Shown here piece after piece: positions 7,549 to 16,991 of a DNA stretch of 64,000 nt. The position numbers and the translations under genes were made by a program. Where the stretch lies: the NCBI RefSeq assembly GCF_900129845.1, contig NZ_FQXB01000001.1, positions 1 through 64,000 of the forward strand, in the 5' to 3' direction. The stretch comes from Cognatiyoonia sediminum (GTDB lineage: Bacteria; Pseudomonadota; Alphaproteobacteria; Rhodobacterales; Rhodobacteraceae). The stretch's first letter is position 1. The number at the start of each line of letters is the position of its first letter. The notes beneath the pieces were generated by a model. That model saw only the letters and a list, made by a program, of their open reading frames with translations, ran no database searches and was not told the origin of the DNA.

Positions 7549-9105
7549 TTGCTAAAATTTCTCAAAAATCTGCTGATTATCATTATCTTGTTTGTCGGCG
7601 CTTCATTCATTTTTCAGGTTATCTTTCCGGTTCCAAGCAATGAAGGCCGCGAAAACTCGACCTACATCGCCGCATCAACTGACACGCAGATGGGTGAATT
7701 GATCCTTGGCATGGCCGAGGAAAACCCTGGAACATCAGGCGTTCTTCCTCTCCTTGGGGGGCCAAGCGCTTTTGCTGCTCGGGTCGCCATGGCGCGCGCC
7801 GCTGAACAGAGCATCGACGCGCGGTATTATATTTGGCAGCGGGATATCACTGGTATCCTATTGCTCGATGAACTTAAGAAGGCAGCGGATCGCGGGGTGC
7901 GGGTCAGGTTCCTTTTGGATGACAACGGCATTCCTGATCTCGATCCAGAGTTTGCGGAGTTGGACGCCCACCCCAATATCGAAGTGCGCGTTTTTAACCC
8001 ATTTGTCCTCAGATCGCCTCGCGTTCTTACCTACATCTTCGATTTCCTTCGGATCAATCGTCGTATGCACAATAAGTCGATGACATTTGATGGCGTCGCG
8101 ACAATCGTGGGTGGCCGCAATATCGGCGATATCTACTTCGACCGAAATGAAGAAGTGAACTACTTCGATTTCGACGTCGCTGTGATCGGTGATGGTGCAC
8201 GCGACGTTGATGAAGATTTCGATCTTTATTGGGCAAGCGAATCCGCGGTGCCGTTCAGCGAGTTGAGCGATCCTGATGATCCAGCGACGGATACGTTGGC
8301 AGCGACCTATGCAGAAATCGAAAATGATCCAGCGACGGATACATACCTTCAGGCCATCGAAGAGTCGTTGATCATTCCGAACCTGAACAATAATGCCGAA
8401 GTCTTTGAGTGGGTCGAGGTCGCTTTGGTCAGTGATGATCCGGCCAAGGCGCTGGGCGCGATGGACCCTTCCGGCTACATGGCAGTCCGCCTCTACGAAA
8501 TTCTTCCGACACCGCAATCAGAAATAGATCTGATTTCCGCCTACTTCATTCCTGGTGATTTCCTAACGGATCGCCTGACCGGATGGGCTCAAGATGGATT
8601 GCTCGTTCGGACATTGACGAATGCGCAAGAGGCAACCGACGTGTTGCCGGTGCATGGCGGCTATATCGGGTATCGCGAGGCGCTTGTCGAAGGTGGCGTC
8701 AAAGTCTTTGAGCTTAAGACCGCGCAAGAACTACGATCCTTGACGGAACAGTTCGGACTGACCGGCGAAAGCCGTTCAAGTCTGCACGCCAAGACCTTTA
8801 TTATCGATAGGGAACATATCTTTGTTGGGTCTTACAACTTCGACCCTCGGTCTGCCCGTTTGAACACCGAAATGGGGTTCTTGGTTGCCAGCCCGTCGAT
8901 ATCGACGCTGGTCGTCGAAGGATTGGATGAGAATATCGCAAACCGAGCCTATGAGGTTGTGTTCGCGGAAAACGGTGATCTTGAATGGATCGACGCAGGT
9001 GCGGAAGGCGGACCAAAGGTTTGGGATACGGAACCCAATACCACTTGGTTTAGCCGCTTCCTTGCATCTTTCATCGGTATCTTGCCAATTGAATGGATGT
9101 TGTGA
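7549..9105 (+). CDS. Membrane-anchored phospholipase D family protein (ClsC-like)
   Basis: The 518-residue protein starts with TTG, supported by AGGGGAGGGA just upstream. One N-terminal membrane anchor (LIIIILFVGASFIFQVIF) is followed by two PLD domains. The HKD motifs are HNKSMTFD near residue 174, followed by GGRNIGD, and HAKTFIID near residue 413, followed by GSYNFDPRS. This is the YmdC/ClsC arrangement rather than that of the cardiolipin synthase at 3959. A phospholipid transfer or cardiolipin-forming role is likely but unproven. A 48-bp tandem duplication at about 8277-8342 repeats the peptide DPATDT within a loop between the domains. A perfect 16-bp terminator stem lies behind the stop. 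Confidence 0.87.
   Translation: MLKFLKNLLIIIILFVGASFIFQVIFPVPSNEGRENSTYIAASTDTQMGELILGMAEENPGTSGVLPLLGGPSAFAARVAMARAAEQSIDARYYIWQRDITGILLLDELKKAADRGVRVRFLLDDNGIPDLDPEFAELDAHPNIEVRVFNPFVLRSPRVLTYIFDFLRINRRMHNKSMTFDGVATIVGGRNIGDIYFDRNEEVNYFDFDVAVIGDGARDVDEDFDLYWASESAVPFSELSDPDDPATDTLAATYAEIENDPATDTYLQAIEESLIIPNLNNNAEVFEWVEVALVSDDPAKALGAMDPSGYMAVRLYEILPTPQSEIDLISAYFIPGDFLTDRLTGWAQDGLLVRTLTNAQEATDVLPVHGGYIGYREALVEGGVKVFELKTAQELRSLTEQFGLTGESRSSLHAKTFIIDREHIFVGSYNFDPRSARLNTEMGFLVASPSISTLVVEGLDENIANRAYEVVFAENGDLEWIDAGAEGGPKVWDTEPNTTWFSRFLASFIGILPIEWML
8277..8342 (+). repeat. 18-bp direct repeat, 48-bp period, inside the PLD gene
   Basis: The sequence TGATCCAGCGACGGATAC occurs at 8277-8294 and again at 8325-8342. 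The 48-base period keeps the reading frame and duplicates the peptide DPATDT in a region between the two PLD domains. It looks like a small in-frame tandem duplication. Confidence 0.85.
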
Positions 9106-9126
9106 CGGCCTCACTTCAAACGCAAT

Positions 9127-9166
9127 AACTAAAAAGGCCCGCTTTTCGCTGCGGGCCTTTTTAGTT
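9127..9166. terminator. Bidirectional intrinsic terminator
   Basis: A perfect 16-bp stem (9127-9142 against 9151-9166) encloses an eight-base loop. The stem has a GGCCCGC core flanked by an A-run on one side and a T-run on the other. It can therefore stop transcription from the PLD gene on the plus strand and from the DUF333 gene on the minus strand, whose stop lies 15 bases away. Confidence 0.93.
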
Positions 9167-9181
9167 TTGACCACGACGGTG

Positions 9182-9562
9182 CTAGTGATTGGCCCGATAG
9201 TAGTCCCAAGCGTCGTAGGTTTTTGCTTCCAAAACCACACAAAGTCCGCGTTGCGCGCCAGACACATCCGTCACGATTTGATAGGCGCCACCTTGTTCGA
9301 CGCAGAAGACAGCAGCAGGATTGGACAAGCGCTGTACCGTGGTTTCCAATACTTGGCTCTGACGGAAATAGTCCCAAGCATCGACATGTGTTCCGTCCGA
9401 TTGGACGCAAATACCTGTCGCACCGTTCGCACCTTGGACAATTTCATATGAACCACCGTTCTCGATGCAGTAGGTTGCCGCAGGGTTAGGAGACAGCTGC
9501 TGTGCGCTTGCTGTACCGGCGGCAAAAGTGAGACCGGCTATGGCTAGGGTGAGTTGTTTCAA
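9182..9562 (-). CDS. Exported protein with two DUF333 repeats
   Basis: The 126-residue protein has a signal peptide (MKQLTLAIAGLTFAAGTASA) and two copies of a DUF333 module. The first runs from NPAATYCIENGG to DAWDYFR and the second from NPAAVFCVEQGG to DAWDYYR. Each has two Cys that could form a disulfide. DUF333 proteins are sometimes labelled putative hemolysins, but no activity is established. The start is TTG overlapping the TGA of the upstream hydrolase gene (TTGA), with GGAG eight bases upstream, so translation is probably coupled. The upstream gene carries an internal stop that might lower expression of this one. Confidence 0.82.
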   Translation of the reverse strand: MKQLTLAIAGLTFAAGTASAQQLSPNPAATYCIENGGSYEIVQGANGATGICVQSDGTHVDAWDYFRQSQVLETTVQRLSNPAAVFCVEQGGAYQIVTDVSGAQRGLCVVLEAKTYDAWDYYRANH

Positions 9563-10602
9563 TGTCGTTGCTCCACTGCTGCGGCTGAGAATTCGCCATT
9601 AACTGGGATGATCTGTATGTCATCACCGATGAGGTCGAGATCATCCAAAACGACCATCTGCAGGTTAGGGTTGCCGTACACTCTAAAGTAGATGCGGCGA
9701 TCTCGTAAATCCGTCACGCTCGTCCACTGCGTGTACTGCGGCATCGTGCGCCCGTCGATGTGTACATATTCTTTGAAACCTAGAGGGAGGTCGAAGTGGT
9801 GTAGGAGGTTCAAAACATGTTGAACGCCTTCCGTACTATCTGCCATTGGCAAGGCGTTCTGACTAAATACTGCGGCCCTCACAAACCGAGCAGCGGAGGT
9901 GAAAATACCAGGGTAGTCAGCCTTTTTGCCGACATCTAACCCAGACGCGCCTTCTGCCTCAGAGTCTCAAGGGAGCGGAGGTGTTTGATCGATGGGTAAA
10001 CTGGTGAACAGTTTAAGGTTTTGTTGGTGCCAACTGAATTCAGGTTGGTTCGTGATTGTTCCAGGCGGATTGTCGAAAATGTGCAGTTCGCCGTGCAGAT
10101 ATTCCACGACAATCGATGCACCGGTCACATCGTTGATTGCAAAATGTATGAGGGGTTCAAATTCCCAACCTTCAGTTGCTGGGGAAGGGACAGAGTCTAC
10201 AACGAGGGTATCTTTAAGTAGTGTTTTGGCGTGTTCAACTGAGCTTGCCTTGCCAAGCAACAAACTTGGAAGCTGCCAACTCGAGATGGTCTCCGTCAGA
10301 CGCTCAGGATCAGGGTCCTGAAAACGGGCTTTCTCAAAAGGCATAAAGAAGAACACGCCAACCTGAAGACCCGCGTCATTTACACCTTCGGTTGGGGAGA
10401 GAAACTTTGATGGGCTTGCGGAGACAAAGCTATGATCTGCTGTCCAGTCCATTCCGTCATAGCCATCTTTGGTGTGCCCTTTGTAGGCTTTGCCATCGGG
10501 CGAGGCGATAAGTTGGAATTCCAGCACATCCGAACCAAATTCCATCGTGCGGCCAAAAATAGGCGCGCCATCTTCAGTGATCAAACTAAGACCTGTGCAC
10601 AT
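9559..10602 (-). pseudogene. Choloylglycine-hydrolase-family protein interrupted by one in-frame TGA
   Basis: The ATG at 10602 is followed by Cys2, the N-terminal nucleophile of Ntn-type amide hydrolases, in MCTGLSLITEDGAPIFGRTMEF-like sequence. Codon 212 is TGA (9967-9969). Immediately afterwards the same frame continues without any other stop for 135 codons and still shows family sequence: GIFTSAARFVRAAVF, LHHFDLPLGF, YTQWTSVTDL and YFRVYGNPNLQ. The full frame of 347 codons matches the usual size of bile-salt hydrolase and penicillin V acylase relatives. The lesion is a single nonsense codon with no frameshift. It may be a young pseudogene, a sequencing error or a readthrough site. Substrate is unknown. 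Confidence 0.85.
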
Positions 10603-10813
10603 AAAATCGTTCCTCCAAAACCTACTCAACCATACCGAATGAAGTAGTGTGAAAAATCCATGCGGCCGAGTGTAAGGCACGTTTGGCAAGAATGATGGTT
10701 GGCGTTCTCAATTCTTTGGCTACACAAAAAGTGTAACCGCATTCCATCATTTTGCAACTTTGGATTGATTGGGGTCCATGCCCATCACTCAAACAGAACT
10801 ATCGGGATAAAAA

Positions 10814-10887
10814 TGGAGGCGAGTACCGGAATCGAACCGGTGTACACGGATTTGCAATCCGCTGCGTCACCACTCCGCCAACTCGCC
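10814..10887 (-). tRNA. tRNA-Cys (anticodon GCA)
   Basis: On the minus strand the sequence folds as a tRNA. The acceptor arm is GGCGAGT pairing with ACTCGCC, the anticodon loop TTGCAAA holds GCA, and the T-loop is GGTTCGATTCC. The discriminator base is T and CCA is encoded. The length is 74 bases with a short variable loop. Confidence 0.97.
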
Positions 10888-11031
10888 AGCCGTGTGGTTG
10901 TTGCCGGATATACTAAGGCTCAAACCCGCGCAAGAGATCGAATGCGCAGATTTACTGCTTCGGGCATTGCTGAGCGCTGGAGGCTATGGCATTGGTAGCG
11001 AGACCGAAAGCTGAACAGAAGAGTTTAGATT

Positions 11032-11685
11032 GTGATCGATTTTGCTCAACGCCGTACGATGATGGTGGACACTCAAGTCAGACCGTCTGATGTCACAAAA
11101 TTCCCAATCATCGACGCTATGCTCGACACCCCGCGCGAAGCCTTTGTGCCCGAAGCACTACGGGAAGCTGCATATATTGGCGAGAACCTCGATCTCGGTG
11201 GTGGACGGACGTTGTTGGAGCCGCGGACTCTTGCCAAAATGATTGATGCCTTGGCGATTGAGCCGACAGACATTGTCTTGGATGTGGCTTGTGGCTTGGG
11301 GTATTCGACCGCAATCGCAGCGCAGTTAGCCGATTTCGCGGTTGGTGTGGAAAGTGACGAGACCCGCGCGTCCGAGGCGCAGTCAATCCTCTCTGAACTC
11401 GGCATCGACAATGCCGCGATTATCGCTGGCGATCTGACCGCTGGGGCGGCAAAATCTGGCCCATACGACATTATCATGATCCAAGGTGCGGTTGAGGCCG
11501 TAAGCGCTGAGATAAGCGATCAACTCAAAGAGGGTGGCAAGATCGCTGCGATCTTTGCTGAAGGTGTGCTAGGGGTTGTCAGAATCGGTCATAAGCAGGA
11601 CGGTGAAGTGACCTGGCGCTTTGCATTTAATGCATCTGCGCCACTTCTGGCCGAATTCGACAAGACAGACGGCTTCGTGCTCTAA
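11032..11685 (+). CDS. pcm: Protein-L-isoaspartate O-methyltransferase family protein
   Basis: The 217-residue protein matches the PCMT family: an N-terminal region with MMVDTQVRPSDVTKFPIIDAM, then PREAFVPEALREAAYIG and a SAM-binding motif I (VLDVACGLGYST). The C-terminal strands carry GGKIAAIF. True repair enzymes methylate isoaspartate in damaged proteins. This branch, common in Rhodobacterales next to tolC, has an unusual motif I (ACGLGYS rather than the usual GTGSGY), so its substrate may differ. It starts with GTG, and the ribosome-binding site is weak. tolC follows after 54 bases in the same direction, probably in one operon. Confidence 0.87.
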   Translation: MIDFAQRRTMMVDTQVRPSDVTKFPIIDAMLDTPREAFVPEALREAAYIGENLDLGGGRTLLEPRTLAKMIDALAIEPTDIVLDVACGLGYSTAIAAQLADFAVGVESDETRASEAQSILSELGIDNAAIIAGDLTAGAAKSGPYDIIMIQGAVEAVSAEISDQLKEGGKIAAIFAEGVLGVVRIGHKQDGEVTWRFAFNASAPLLAEFDKTDGFVL

Positions 11686-11739
11686 CATTAAGACTTTTGT
11701 GACCTATCTGATGTCACGTCACAGCAAGGGGATACAAAG

Positions 11740-13098
11740 ATGATGTTTCGCAAATACCTCGCAATCGTTTTGGGTGTTGCAACATTGAGTGCCCCTGCAG
11801 CTCGGGCTGAGACATTGATTGACGCGTTGACCGACGCTTACAACCATTCAGGTTTGCTCGAACAAAACCGCGCTCTATTGCGCGCCGCTGATGAGGATGT
11901 GGCGATTGCTCTGTCGGCGACCAAACCTGTGGTCAACTGGTCGGCAAGTGCCAATTACAGCAACCCGCGCCCGCCTGGTGCGGATCTGGTCACGGAAAAC
12001 ATCGCGATCTCAGGTCAATTGACGCTCTATGATGGCGGTGCCAATCAATTGGCAGTGGACGCGCAGAAAGAAATTGTTCTGGCGACACGGCAGTCGCTTG
12101 TTGATGTTGAACAACAAGTGCTGTTCCGCGCCGTTCAAGCCTATATGAATGTCCGCCGTAGCTTGGAATTCGTCGCATTGCGCGAAAGCAATGTCCGTCT
12201 GATCACCCAAGAACTTCGCGCGGCAGAAGATCGGTTTGAAGTCGGCGAAGTGACGCGGACGGATGTGTCTTTGGCTGAAGCAAGATTGGCGGCGGCACGT
12301 AGCCTTTTGGCGTCTGCCCAAGGCAGCTTGGCTCAATCGGTTGAAGAATTCCGTGCGGCGGTCGGGCGTGCACCGAACCAGCCGGCACCAGCCTCCGCAG
12401 CCCCTGTTTCGCGCACCGTCGGTGACGCTAAAGCATACGCCGTCAGAAACCACCCCAATATCTTGGAAGTTAGACATTCTGTTGCAGCGGCGGAATTGAA
12501 CATCATGCGGGCGGAGGCTGCAACAAGACCGATTGTTACGCTTGGAGGGCAAATTGCCGTCGATGGCGATTTCAACGATTCCAGATCGTTCAACTTGACC
12601 GCTTCTGGCCCAATCTATGCTGGCGGGCGGATCGCTGCCCAGAAACGCCAACTTATCGCGCGCCGTGACGCAACACGTGCCGGTCTGCACCTGACACGGC
12701 ACAATCTGGAACAGCAGGTTGGAAACGCCTATGCCAATTTGGCAGTGGCGCGCGCGTCCCGACAGGCATCTGATGAGCAAACACGCGCTGCGACGGTCGC
12801 GTTCCGTGGCGTTCGGGAAGAGGCATCCTTGGGATCGCGGACGACTCTTGATGTCTTAAACGCTGAGCAAGAGCTGCTTGATGCGCGTACCAACACGATA
12901 TCCGCTCAGGCTGATGAAGTGATCGCGTCTTATTCTGTGCTTCTGTCCATGGGGCTTTTGACGGCGGATCATTTGCGGCTTCCGGTCCAGCAATATGATC
13001 CAACCGAATACTACAACCTCGTAAAAGACGCGCCTGCAGGGCTGTCCGCTCAAGGTCGTGCGTTGGATCGAGTGTTGGAAGCGATCGGCCAGAACTAA
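11740..13098 (+). CDS. tolC: TolC-family outer-membrane efflux channel
   Basis: The 452-residue protein begins with a signal peptide ending near APAARA|E and contains two outer-membrane efflux (OEP) repeats. The long coiled-coil helices are recognisable from heptad-like AEARLAAARSLLASAQGSLAQSVEEFRAAVGR-type sequence in the first half and NAEQELLDARTNTISAQADEV in the second. It would form the trimeric outer-membrane duct of type I secretion and RND efflux systems. AAGGGG lies eight bases before the ATG. No inner-membrane partner is adjacent, although the ABC exporter at 18281 is nearby. Confidence 0.92.
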   Translation: MMFRKYLAIVLGVATLSAPAARAETLIDALTDAYNHSGLLEQNRALLRAADEDVAIALSATKPVVNWSASANYSNPRPPGADLVTENIAISGQLTLYDGGANQLAVDAQKEIVLATRQSLVDVEQQVLFRAVQAYMNVRRSLEFVALRESNVRLITQELRAAEDRFEVGEVTRTDVSLAEARLAAARSLLASAQGSLAQSVEEFRAAVGRAPNQPAPASAAPVSRTVGDAKAYAVRNHPNILEVRHSVAAAELNIMRAEAATRPIVTLGGQIAVDGDFNDSRSFNLTASGPIYAGGRIAAQKRQLIARRDATRAGLHLTRHNLEQQVGNAYANLAVARASRQASDEQTRAATVAFRGVREEASLGSRTTLDVLNAEQELLDARTNTISAQADEVIASYSVLLSMGLLTADHLRLPVQQYDPTEYYNLVKDAPAGLSAQGRALDRVLEAIGQN

Positions 13099-13186
13099 AC
13101 ATCGCCACGGAAACTCGAGCCGTCTGTTGTTTCGTTAAGAACTTCCGGCTACACTTACGGGTGGGGGCCAAGCAGGAAGACACATT

Positions 13187-14287
13187 ATGTCGGATCCAGT
13201 GACGAATATGGAGATTGAGGATGTTTTGTCTTCAATCCGCCGCTTAGTGGCCGAAGGTGACAAAGCAAAACAGGAAAAAAAGAAGGAATTTGGCTCTGTT
13301 CAAGCAGAGGCGGAGAAATTCGTTCTGACGCCCTCACTGCGTATTTCGGAAGAAGAATCATCAGAATCAGATGCGCCTATGACGTTGGAGGCACCGGTTG
13401 GTTTTGCCGCTGTGCCGGCGTCGGAGGAAGAGGAACTTGCCGAACGGTCAGCCTCTCTGAAGGATGTTTTTGCGGGTGAACCGCAAGTCAAACCTGAAGT
13501 GGAACCAGTTGCAGAGGCGGACGAAGAGGTTGCGGAACCTTCGGAACTGGAACCTGTTCTGGAGCCTGAGACATCTCGCGCCAGTTTGGAGGCGACGATT
13601 GCAGCGCTCGAAGCTGCCGTTACCGGAAGTGAAGACGAATTCGAACCAGACGGGAGCGAGATGGCGCCTGTCTCATCATGGGGTAATGAGGTAGAGGAAG
13701 TCGTTTTCGATAGCCGTCGAAATCATACCGAAGAACCTGCGCCCATGGAGCCTTTGGCCCTGACCCCTGAACAGGCTGTCTCGCCGATCTCGATCGTGGA
13801 AGATGCGCCAGAGGAAATAGCTCCCGACCTCGCTGAGGAAGAAGCTGCACCCGAACCAATGGAAGATGACAACGCACCCGAGCCTGAAGTTGCCGTTGCA
13901 GCCGCTGCGGCTGCGGTCACAACGGGTCGCATTTTCCGCGTTGTACCGGACACTACACCGGAAAACGAGCCAGAGGTTGATGAGCCTTTGGAAACTGCTG
14001 TGCCGCAAGGAACGGCTGCGATGTATCATGGATCAGAAGCCTTCGCTGAAGAAGACCATGGCGATGACCTCATGGAAGACGAGGGCGAGTTGGTCGCCCC
14101 AGATGATGACATTGACGGGCTTTTGGCAGATGGCGCCACGTTGGACGAAGAACTCATCAGACAGGTCGTCGCAGAGGTTGTTAAGGGTGAGCTTGAGGGC
14201 AAACTTGGCGAAACGATCACGCGTAATGTGCGCCGTTTGGTCCGCCGCGAGATCAACCGCGTCTTGACCCATCAAGAGCTAGAGTGA
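13187..14287 (+). CDS. PopZ-like DUF2497 polar organizing protein
   Basis: The 366-residue protein has a short N-terminal helix, [17 protein letters not shown], matching the DUF2497/PopZ motif. A very acidic Pro- and Glu-rich region follows at about residues 30-310, then a C-terminal helical module ([20 protein letters not shown], then [16 protein letters not shown]). This three-part plan is that of Caulobacter PopZ, which forms polar condensates that anchor ParB at the chromosome origin. The disordered region is longer than in PopZ (about 180 residues in total), so the condensate properties may differ. The role is inferred from architecture. The stop overlaps the convergent cobQ gene by nine bases. 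Confidence 0.75.
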   Translation: MSDPVTNMEIEDVLSSIRRLVAEGDKAKQEKKKEFGSVQAEAEKFVLTPSLRISEEESSESDAPMTLEAPVGFAAVPASEEEELAERSASLKDVFAGEPQVKPEVEPVAEADEEVAEPSELEPVLEPETSRASLEATIAALEAAVTGSEDEFEPDGSEMAPVSSWGNEVEEVVFDSRRNHTEEPAPMEPLALTPEQAVSPISIVEDAPEEIAPDLAEEEAAPEPMEDDNAPEPEVAVAAAAAAVTTGRIFRVVPDTTPENEPEVDEPLETAVPQGTAAMYHGSEAFAEEDHGDDLMEDEGELVAPDDDIDGLLADGATLDEELIRQVVAEVVKGELEGKLGETITRNVRRLVRREINRVLTHQELE

Positions 14288-15736
14288 CACCTCACCAGCG
14301 GCTCTTAGTAGGGCATCAATGTCAAAATGGGCCTCTAAGTGGTCAGCAAGCGCATCTAGCGTTTGCTCCACATCTTCGCGGTAGTCTTGCTGAGCGACGT
14401 TGAAGCCCAAGTCTTTGAAGTAGCTCGACCGGAACGCATCGGCAGCGAATAGGCCGTGGAGGTAGCAGCCTTTGATCTGACCGTTTCGCGCGCTCGCACC
14501 TTCGGATTGACCGTTCACCGAAAGCCATGCGTTGTCGCGGTCAGGGCCATGCGTTTTTCCAATATGAATTTCGTACCCCTCGACAGCGTCACCCGTTGGC
14601 AAATAGGTCGCCTGTGTCAGAGCAAGCCGCTTCTCGGGCTTCATTTCTGTGATTACGTCCAAAAGCCCCAAACCCTCAATGCGGGCAGGGGCCCCTTCGA
14701 TGCCGTCATCATCCCAAATCTCTTTGCCAAGCATTTGATAGCCGCCGCAGACACCTAGCACCGCGCCGCCTCGGCGCACGTGGGCATATAGATCAATGTC
14801 CCACCCCTGCGCCTTGAAATGAGCAAGATCCGCGATGGTTGATTTAGAGCCAGGGATCAGGACCAAATCCGCATCGCCGGGGAGGGGGCGTCCAGCTTCG
14901 ATGAGATCGACGGTCACCTCTGGCATGGCTGACAAGGGATCAAGATCGTCGAAATTCGCAATCCGGTTTAGGCGCGGCACGGCGACTTTGATGTCGCCAC
15001 CCGCATGACCTTTGACATCCATGATGTCTTCGGCAGGCAATTTCCAAGCATCTGCAAACCAAGGGATAATCCCCAACGAGGACCATCCGGTCTGCTCTTC
15101 GATGATATCCATCCCGTCGGAGAAGAGTGTCGTGTCACCTCTGAACTTATTGACTGCAAAGGCTTTAATGCGGTCCCGATCAGAGGGTGGCAAAATCACA
15201 TGCGTCCCAACAAGCTGCGCGATCACGCCGCCGCGGTCGATATCGCCAATCAAAGCCACCGGAATATCCGCAGCTTCGGCAAATCCCATGTTGGCAATGT
15301 CACCAGCGCGCAGGTTTACTTCAGCAGGGCTACCTGCACCTTCGATCAATATCAGATCAACCCCTTCAATGAGGCGGTGAAAGCTCTCCAACACCTTTGG
15401 AAGAAGCGTGCCCTTCTGCTTGCCATACTCCCGCGCTTTCATCGTGCCAAACCGCTTGCCCTGCACGATGATCTGAGCGCCAACGTCGGTTTCAGGCTTC
15501 AAAAGGACAGGGTTCATATCAACGATTGGGTCTCTCCCCGCTGCCATCGCCTGCAATGCCTGCGCCCTGCCAATCTCACCACCATCCACGGTCACGGCCG
15601 CATTGTTCGACATGTTCTGCGGCTTAAACGGAGCGACAGAGAGGCCTCGCCTGACGCAAGCACGAGCAATACCGGCGACCAACATGGATTTTCCCACGTT
15701 TGATCCCGCACCTTGTATCATGATGGCCTTGGTCAT
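14279..15736 (-). CDS. cobQ: Cobyric acid synthase
   Basis: CobQ amidates the b, d, e and g side chains of adenosylcobyrinic acid a,c-diamide with glutamine and ATP. The N-terminal synthetase domain begins [19 protein letters not shown] (P-loop-like). The C-terminal class I glutamine amidotransferase domain has its nucleophile Cys in [11 protein letters not shown] and the His of [11 protein letters not shown]. The ATG at 15736 has GGAGG six bases upstream, so the longer frame to 15847 is rejected. The length of 485 residues is typical. No other cobalamin gene is within the window, and no cobalamin riboswitch was recognised in the 52-bp divergent gap. Confidence 0.95.
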   Translation of the reverse strand: MTKAIMIQGAGSNVGKSMLVAGIARACVRRGLSVAPFKPQNMSNNAAVTVDGGEIGRAQALQAMAAGRDPIVDMNPVLLKPETDVGAQIIVQGKRFGTMKAREYGKQKGTLLPKVLESFHRLIEGVDLILIEGAGSPAEVNLRAGDIANMGFAEAADIPVALIGDIDRGGVIAQLVGTHVILPPSDRDRIKAFAVNKFRGDTTLFSDGMDIIEEQTGWSSLGIIPWFADAWKLPAEDIMDVKGHAGGDIKVAVPRLNRIANFDDLDPLSAMPEVTVDLIEAGRPLPGDADLVLIPGSKSTIADLAHFKAQGWDIDLYAHVRRGGAVLGVCGGYQMLGKEIWDDDGIEGAPARIEGLGLLDVITEMKPEKRLALTQATYLPTGDAVEGYEIHIGKTHGPDRDNAWLSVNGQSEGASARNGQIKGCYLHGLFAADAFRSSYFKDLGFNVAQQDYREDVEQTLDALADHLEAHFDIDALLRAAGEVSL

Positions 15737-15788
15737 CGCGCCCTCCTGCAGTACCGTCATAGCCAGCCGCCCAGCCCGAGGAAAGATC

Positions 15789-16364
15789 ATGAACACGCCC
15801 GCGCATCTGATTTTTGGTCTCGCCGCATTCGGTAAACCCGAAAGCAAGGCTGTGACCGCCGCCGCTTTGATCGGGGCGTTGCTTCCCGATTTCTCTCTCT
15901 ATGCCATGGCGGGTTGGCACTTGAACGTTTTGGGTACGCCGCCCCAGGTCGTTTTTGGAGAGCTCTATTTCTCGGATACTTGGCAAAGCATCTTTCGCAT
16001 CGACAATTCAATCGTGATTTGGAGCATCGGTTTGGCGCTCGCCATTATGTTCCGTTCGAGCATTGCCTTTGCCCTGTGTGGGGCGGCCCTCCTGCACCTT
16101 GGCTTGGATTTACCGCTTCACAACGATGACGCGCGCGCGCATTTTTGGCCGATCACCAATTGGATTTTCGCAAGTCCCGTCAGCTATTGGGATCCCGACT
16201 ACTACGGCAATATCGTTGGGCCAGTCGAAATTCTGCTTTCATTGATTGCCTGTGCTTATCTGTGGCGGCGTTACAAAGGCATTCCGATGCGCATCCTAAT
16301 AGCGGTCTTAGGACTTATGGAGTTTGCGCCAGTCATCCTCTTCACACTCATGTTTGCCGGCTGA
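15789..16364 (+). CDS. Multi-pass membrane protein, YdjM-like metal-dependent hydrolase
   Basis: The ATG at 15789 has GAGGAAAG upstream and gives 191 residues. The N-terminus [15 protein letters not shown], the [10 protein letters not shown] motif and the [20 protein letters not shown] motif carry conserved His and Asp residues near four predicted membrane helices. This pattern resembles PF04307 (YdjM) membrane-bound metal-dependent hydrolases. The gene is divergent from cobQ. A role connected to cobalamin is suggested only by position. A hairpin terminator follows the stop. Confidence 0.65.
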   Translation: MNTPAHLIFGLAAFGKPESKAVTAAALIGALLPDFSLYAMAGWHLNVLGTPPQVVFGELYFSDTWQSIFRIDNSIVIWSIGLALAIMFRSSIAFALCGAALLHLGLDLPLHNDDARAHFWPITNWIFASPVSYWDPDYYGNIVGPVEILLSLIACAYLWRRYKGIPMRILIAVLGLMEFAPVILFTLMFAG

Positions 16365-16374
16365 CGCTACAAAA

Positions 16375-16407
16375 GAAAAACGCGGCCCGAGCAGAGACCG
16401 CGTTTTC
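16375..16407. terminator. Intrinsic terminator between convergent genes
   Basis: A stem GAAAAACGCGG/CCGCGTTTTC (16375-16385 against 16398-16407) with a twelve-base loop lies ten bases behind the YdjM-like gene and ahead of the convergent small gene at 16444. Its T-rich arm serves the plus strand and its A-rich arm reads as T on the minus strand, so it can act in both directions. Confidence 0.85.
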
Positions 16408-16443
16408 TGTCGAACCTGGCCGGGTTCATGTATGTAATGTGCT

Positions 16444-16767
16444 TTAAGCTGCTTGAGCTTCCTGCTCTGCCGCGTTGCGACGTTCGCTTTCTTCGCGAGA
16501 CAGGGCAACAGATGTACGCACGCCTTTGCCAACGAATTCCATCAAGCCAGAAACAACGCGCTCGTTCGGATCGATGCCTGCGCAAGATAGAACTTCACGG
16601 CCGTCGCGCGAGCGTGCCCAACGGGCGATTTGCTCTGGACCATTGCCATACTTCTTATCATCTGCGATAGCGTCATCGAGAGCGGCTAGTACGACAGCTG
16701 CAAACAGTTTGCGTGAGCGGTTTCCCTGCTCATTATTGAATGCACTACCGTCGACGAAATCTCTCAT
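16444..16767 (-). CDS. Conserved small soluble protein (DUF6280-like)
   Basis: The 107-residue protein begins MRDFVDGSAFNNEQGNRSRK and contains LDDAIADDKKYGNGPEQIARWARSRDGREVLSCAGIDP-type sequence, then a charged helix ending SREESERRNAAEQEAQAA. I associate this with the DUF6280 group of Rhodobacterales, but no function is known. It has no signal peptide or membrane segment and one Cys. AAGGAAAACAC precedes the ATG, a good ribosome-binding site. It stands alone between a bidirectional terminator and the efp gene. Confidence 0.75.
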   Translation of the reverse strand: MRDFVDGSAFNNEQGNRSRKLFAAVVLAALDDAIADDKKYGNGPEQIARWARSRDGREVLSCAGIDPNERVVSGLMEFVGKGVRTSVALSREESERRNAAEQEAQAA

Positions 16768-16991
16768 GTGTTTTCCTTCGTTTTTGTTCTTGTACTTTCC
16801 GCGTGACCGCTAACATGCACGAAATTTGTGCGATTCGGGGAACCTCTTTTGGAATGGCTGCTATGCACTCAGCGCATACCAAAAAGCGAATTTCAGCCGA
16901 ATACGGTGTCTGGACACGGTTTTTCCTGCCAGATATAGGCCAAGACAGGTTATCTTCAACCATTCGACACAATTTTGACACGATCTGAGAC

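Noticed and set aside
9967-9969. Selenocysteine codon in the choloylglycine hydrolase
   Set aside because: The family has no selenocysteine at this site and the bases after TGA show no obvious selenocysteine insertion hairpin; nonsense mutation is simpler.
10699-10998. Plus-strand 99-codon ORF containing TGIEPVYTDLQSAASPLRQ-like sequence
   Set aside because: It is the antisense of tRNA-Cys, a well-known artefact of translating tRNA genes.
15005-15703. 232-codon plus-strand ORF
   Set aside because: It is antisense to cobQ and has no start support or family features.
15737-15788. Possible cobalamin riboswitch upstream of cobQ
   Set aside because: The divergent gap is only 52 bp, too short for the aptamer, and no B12-box was seen.
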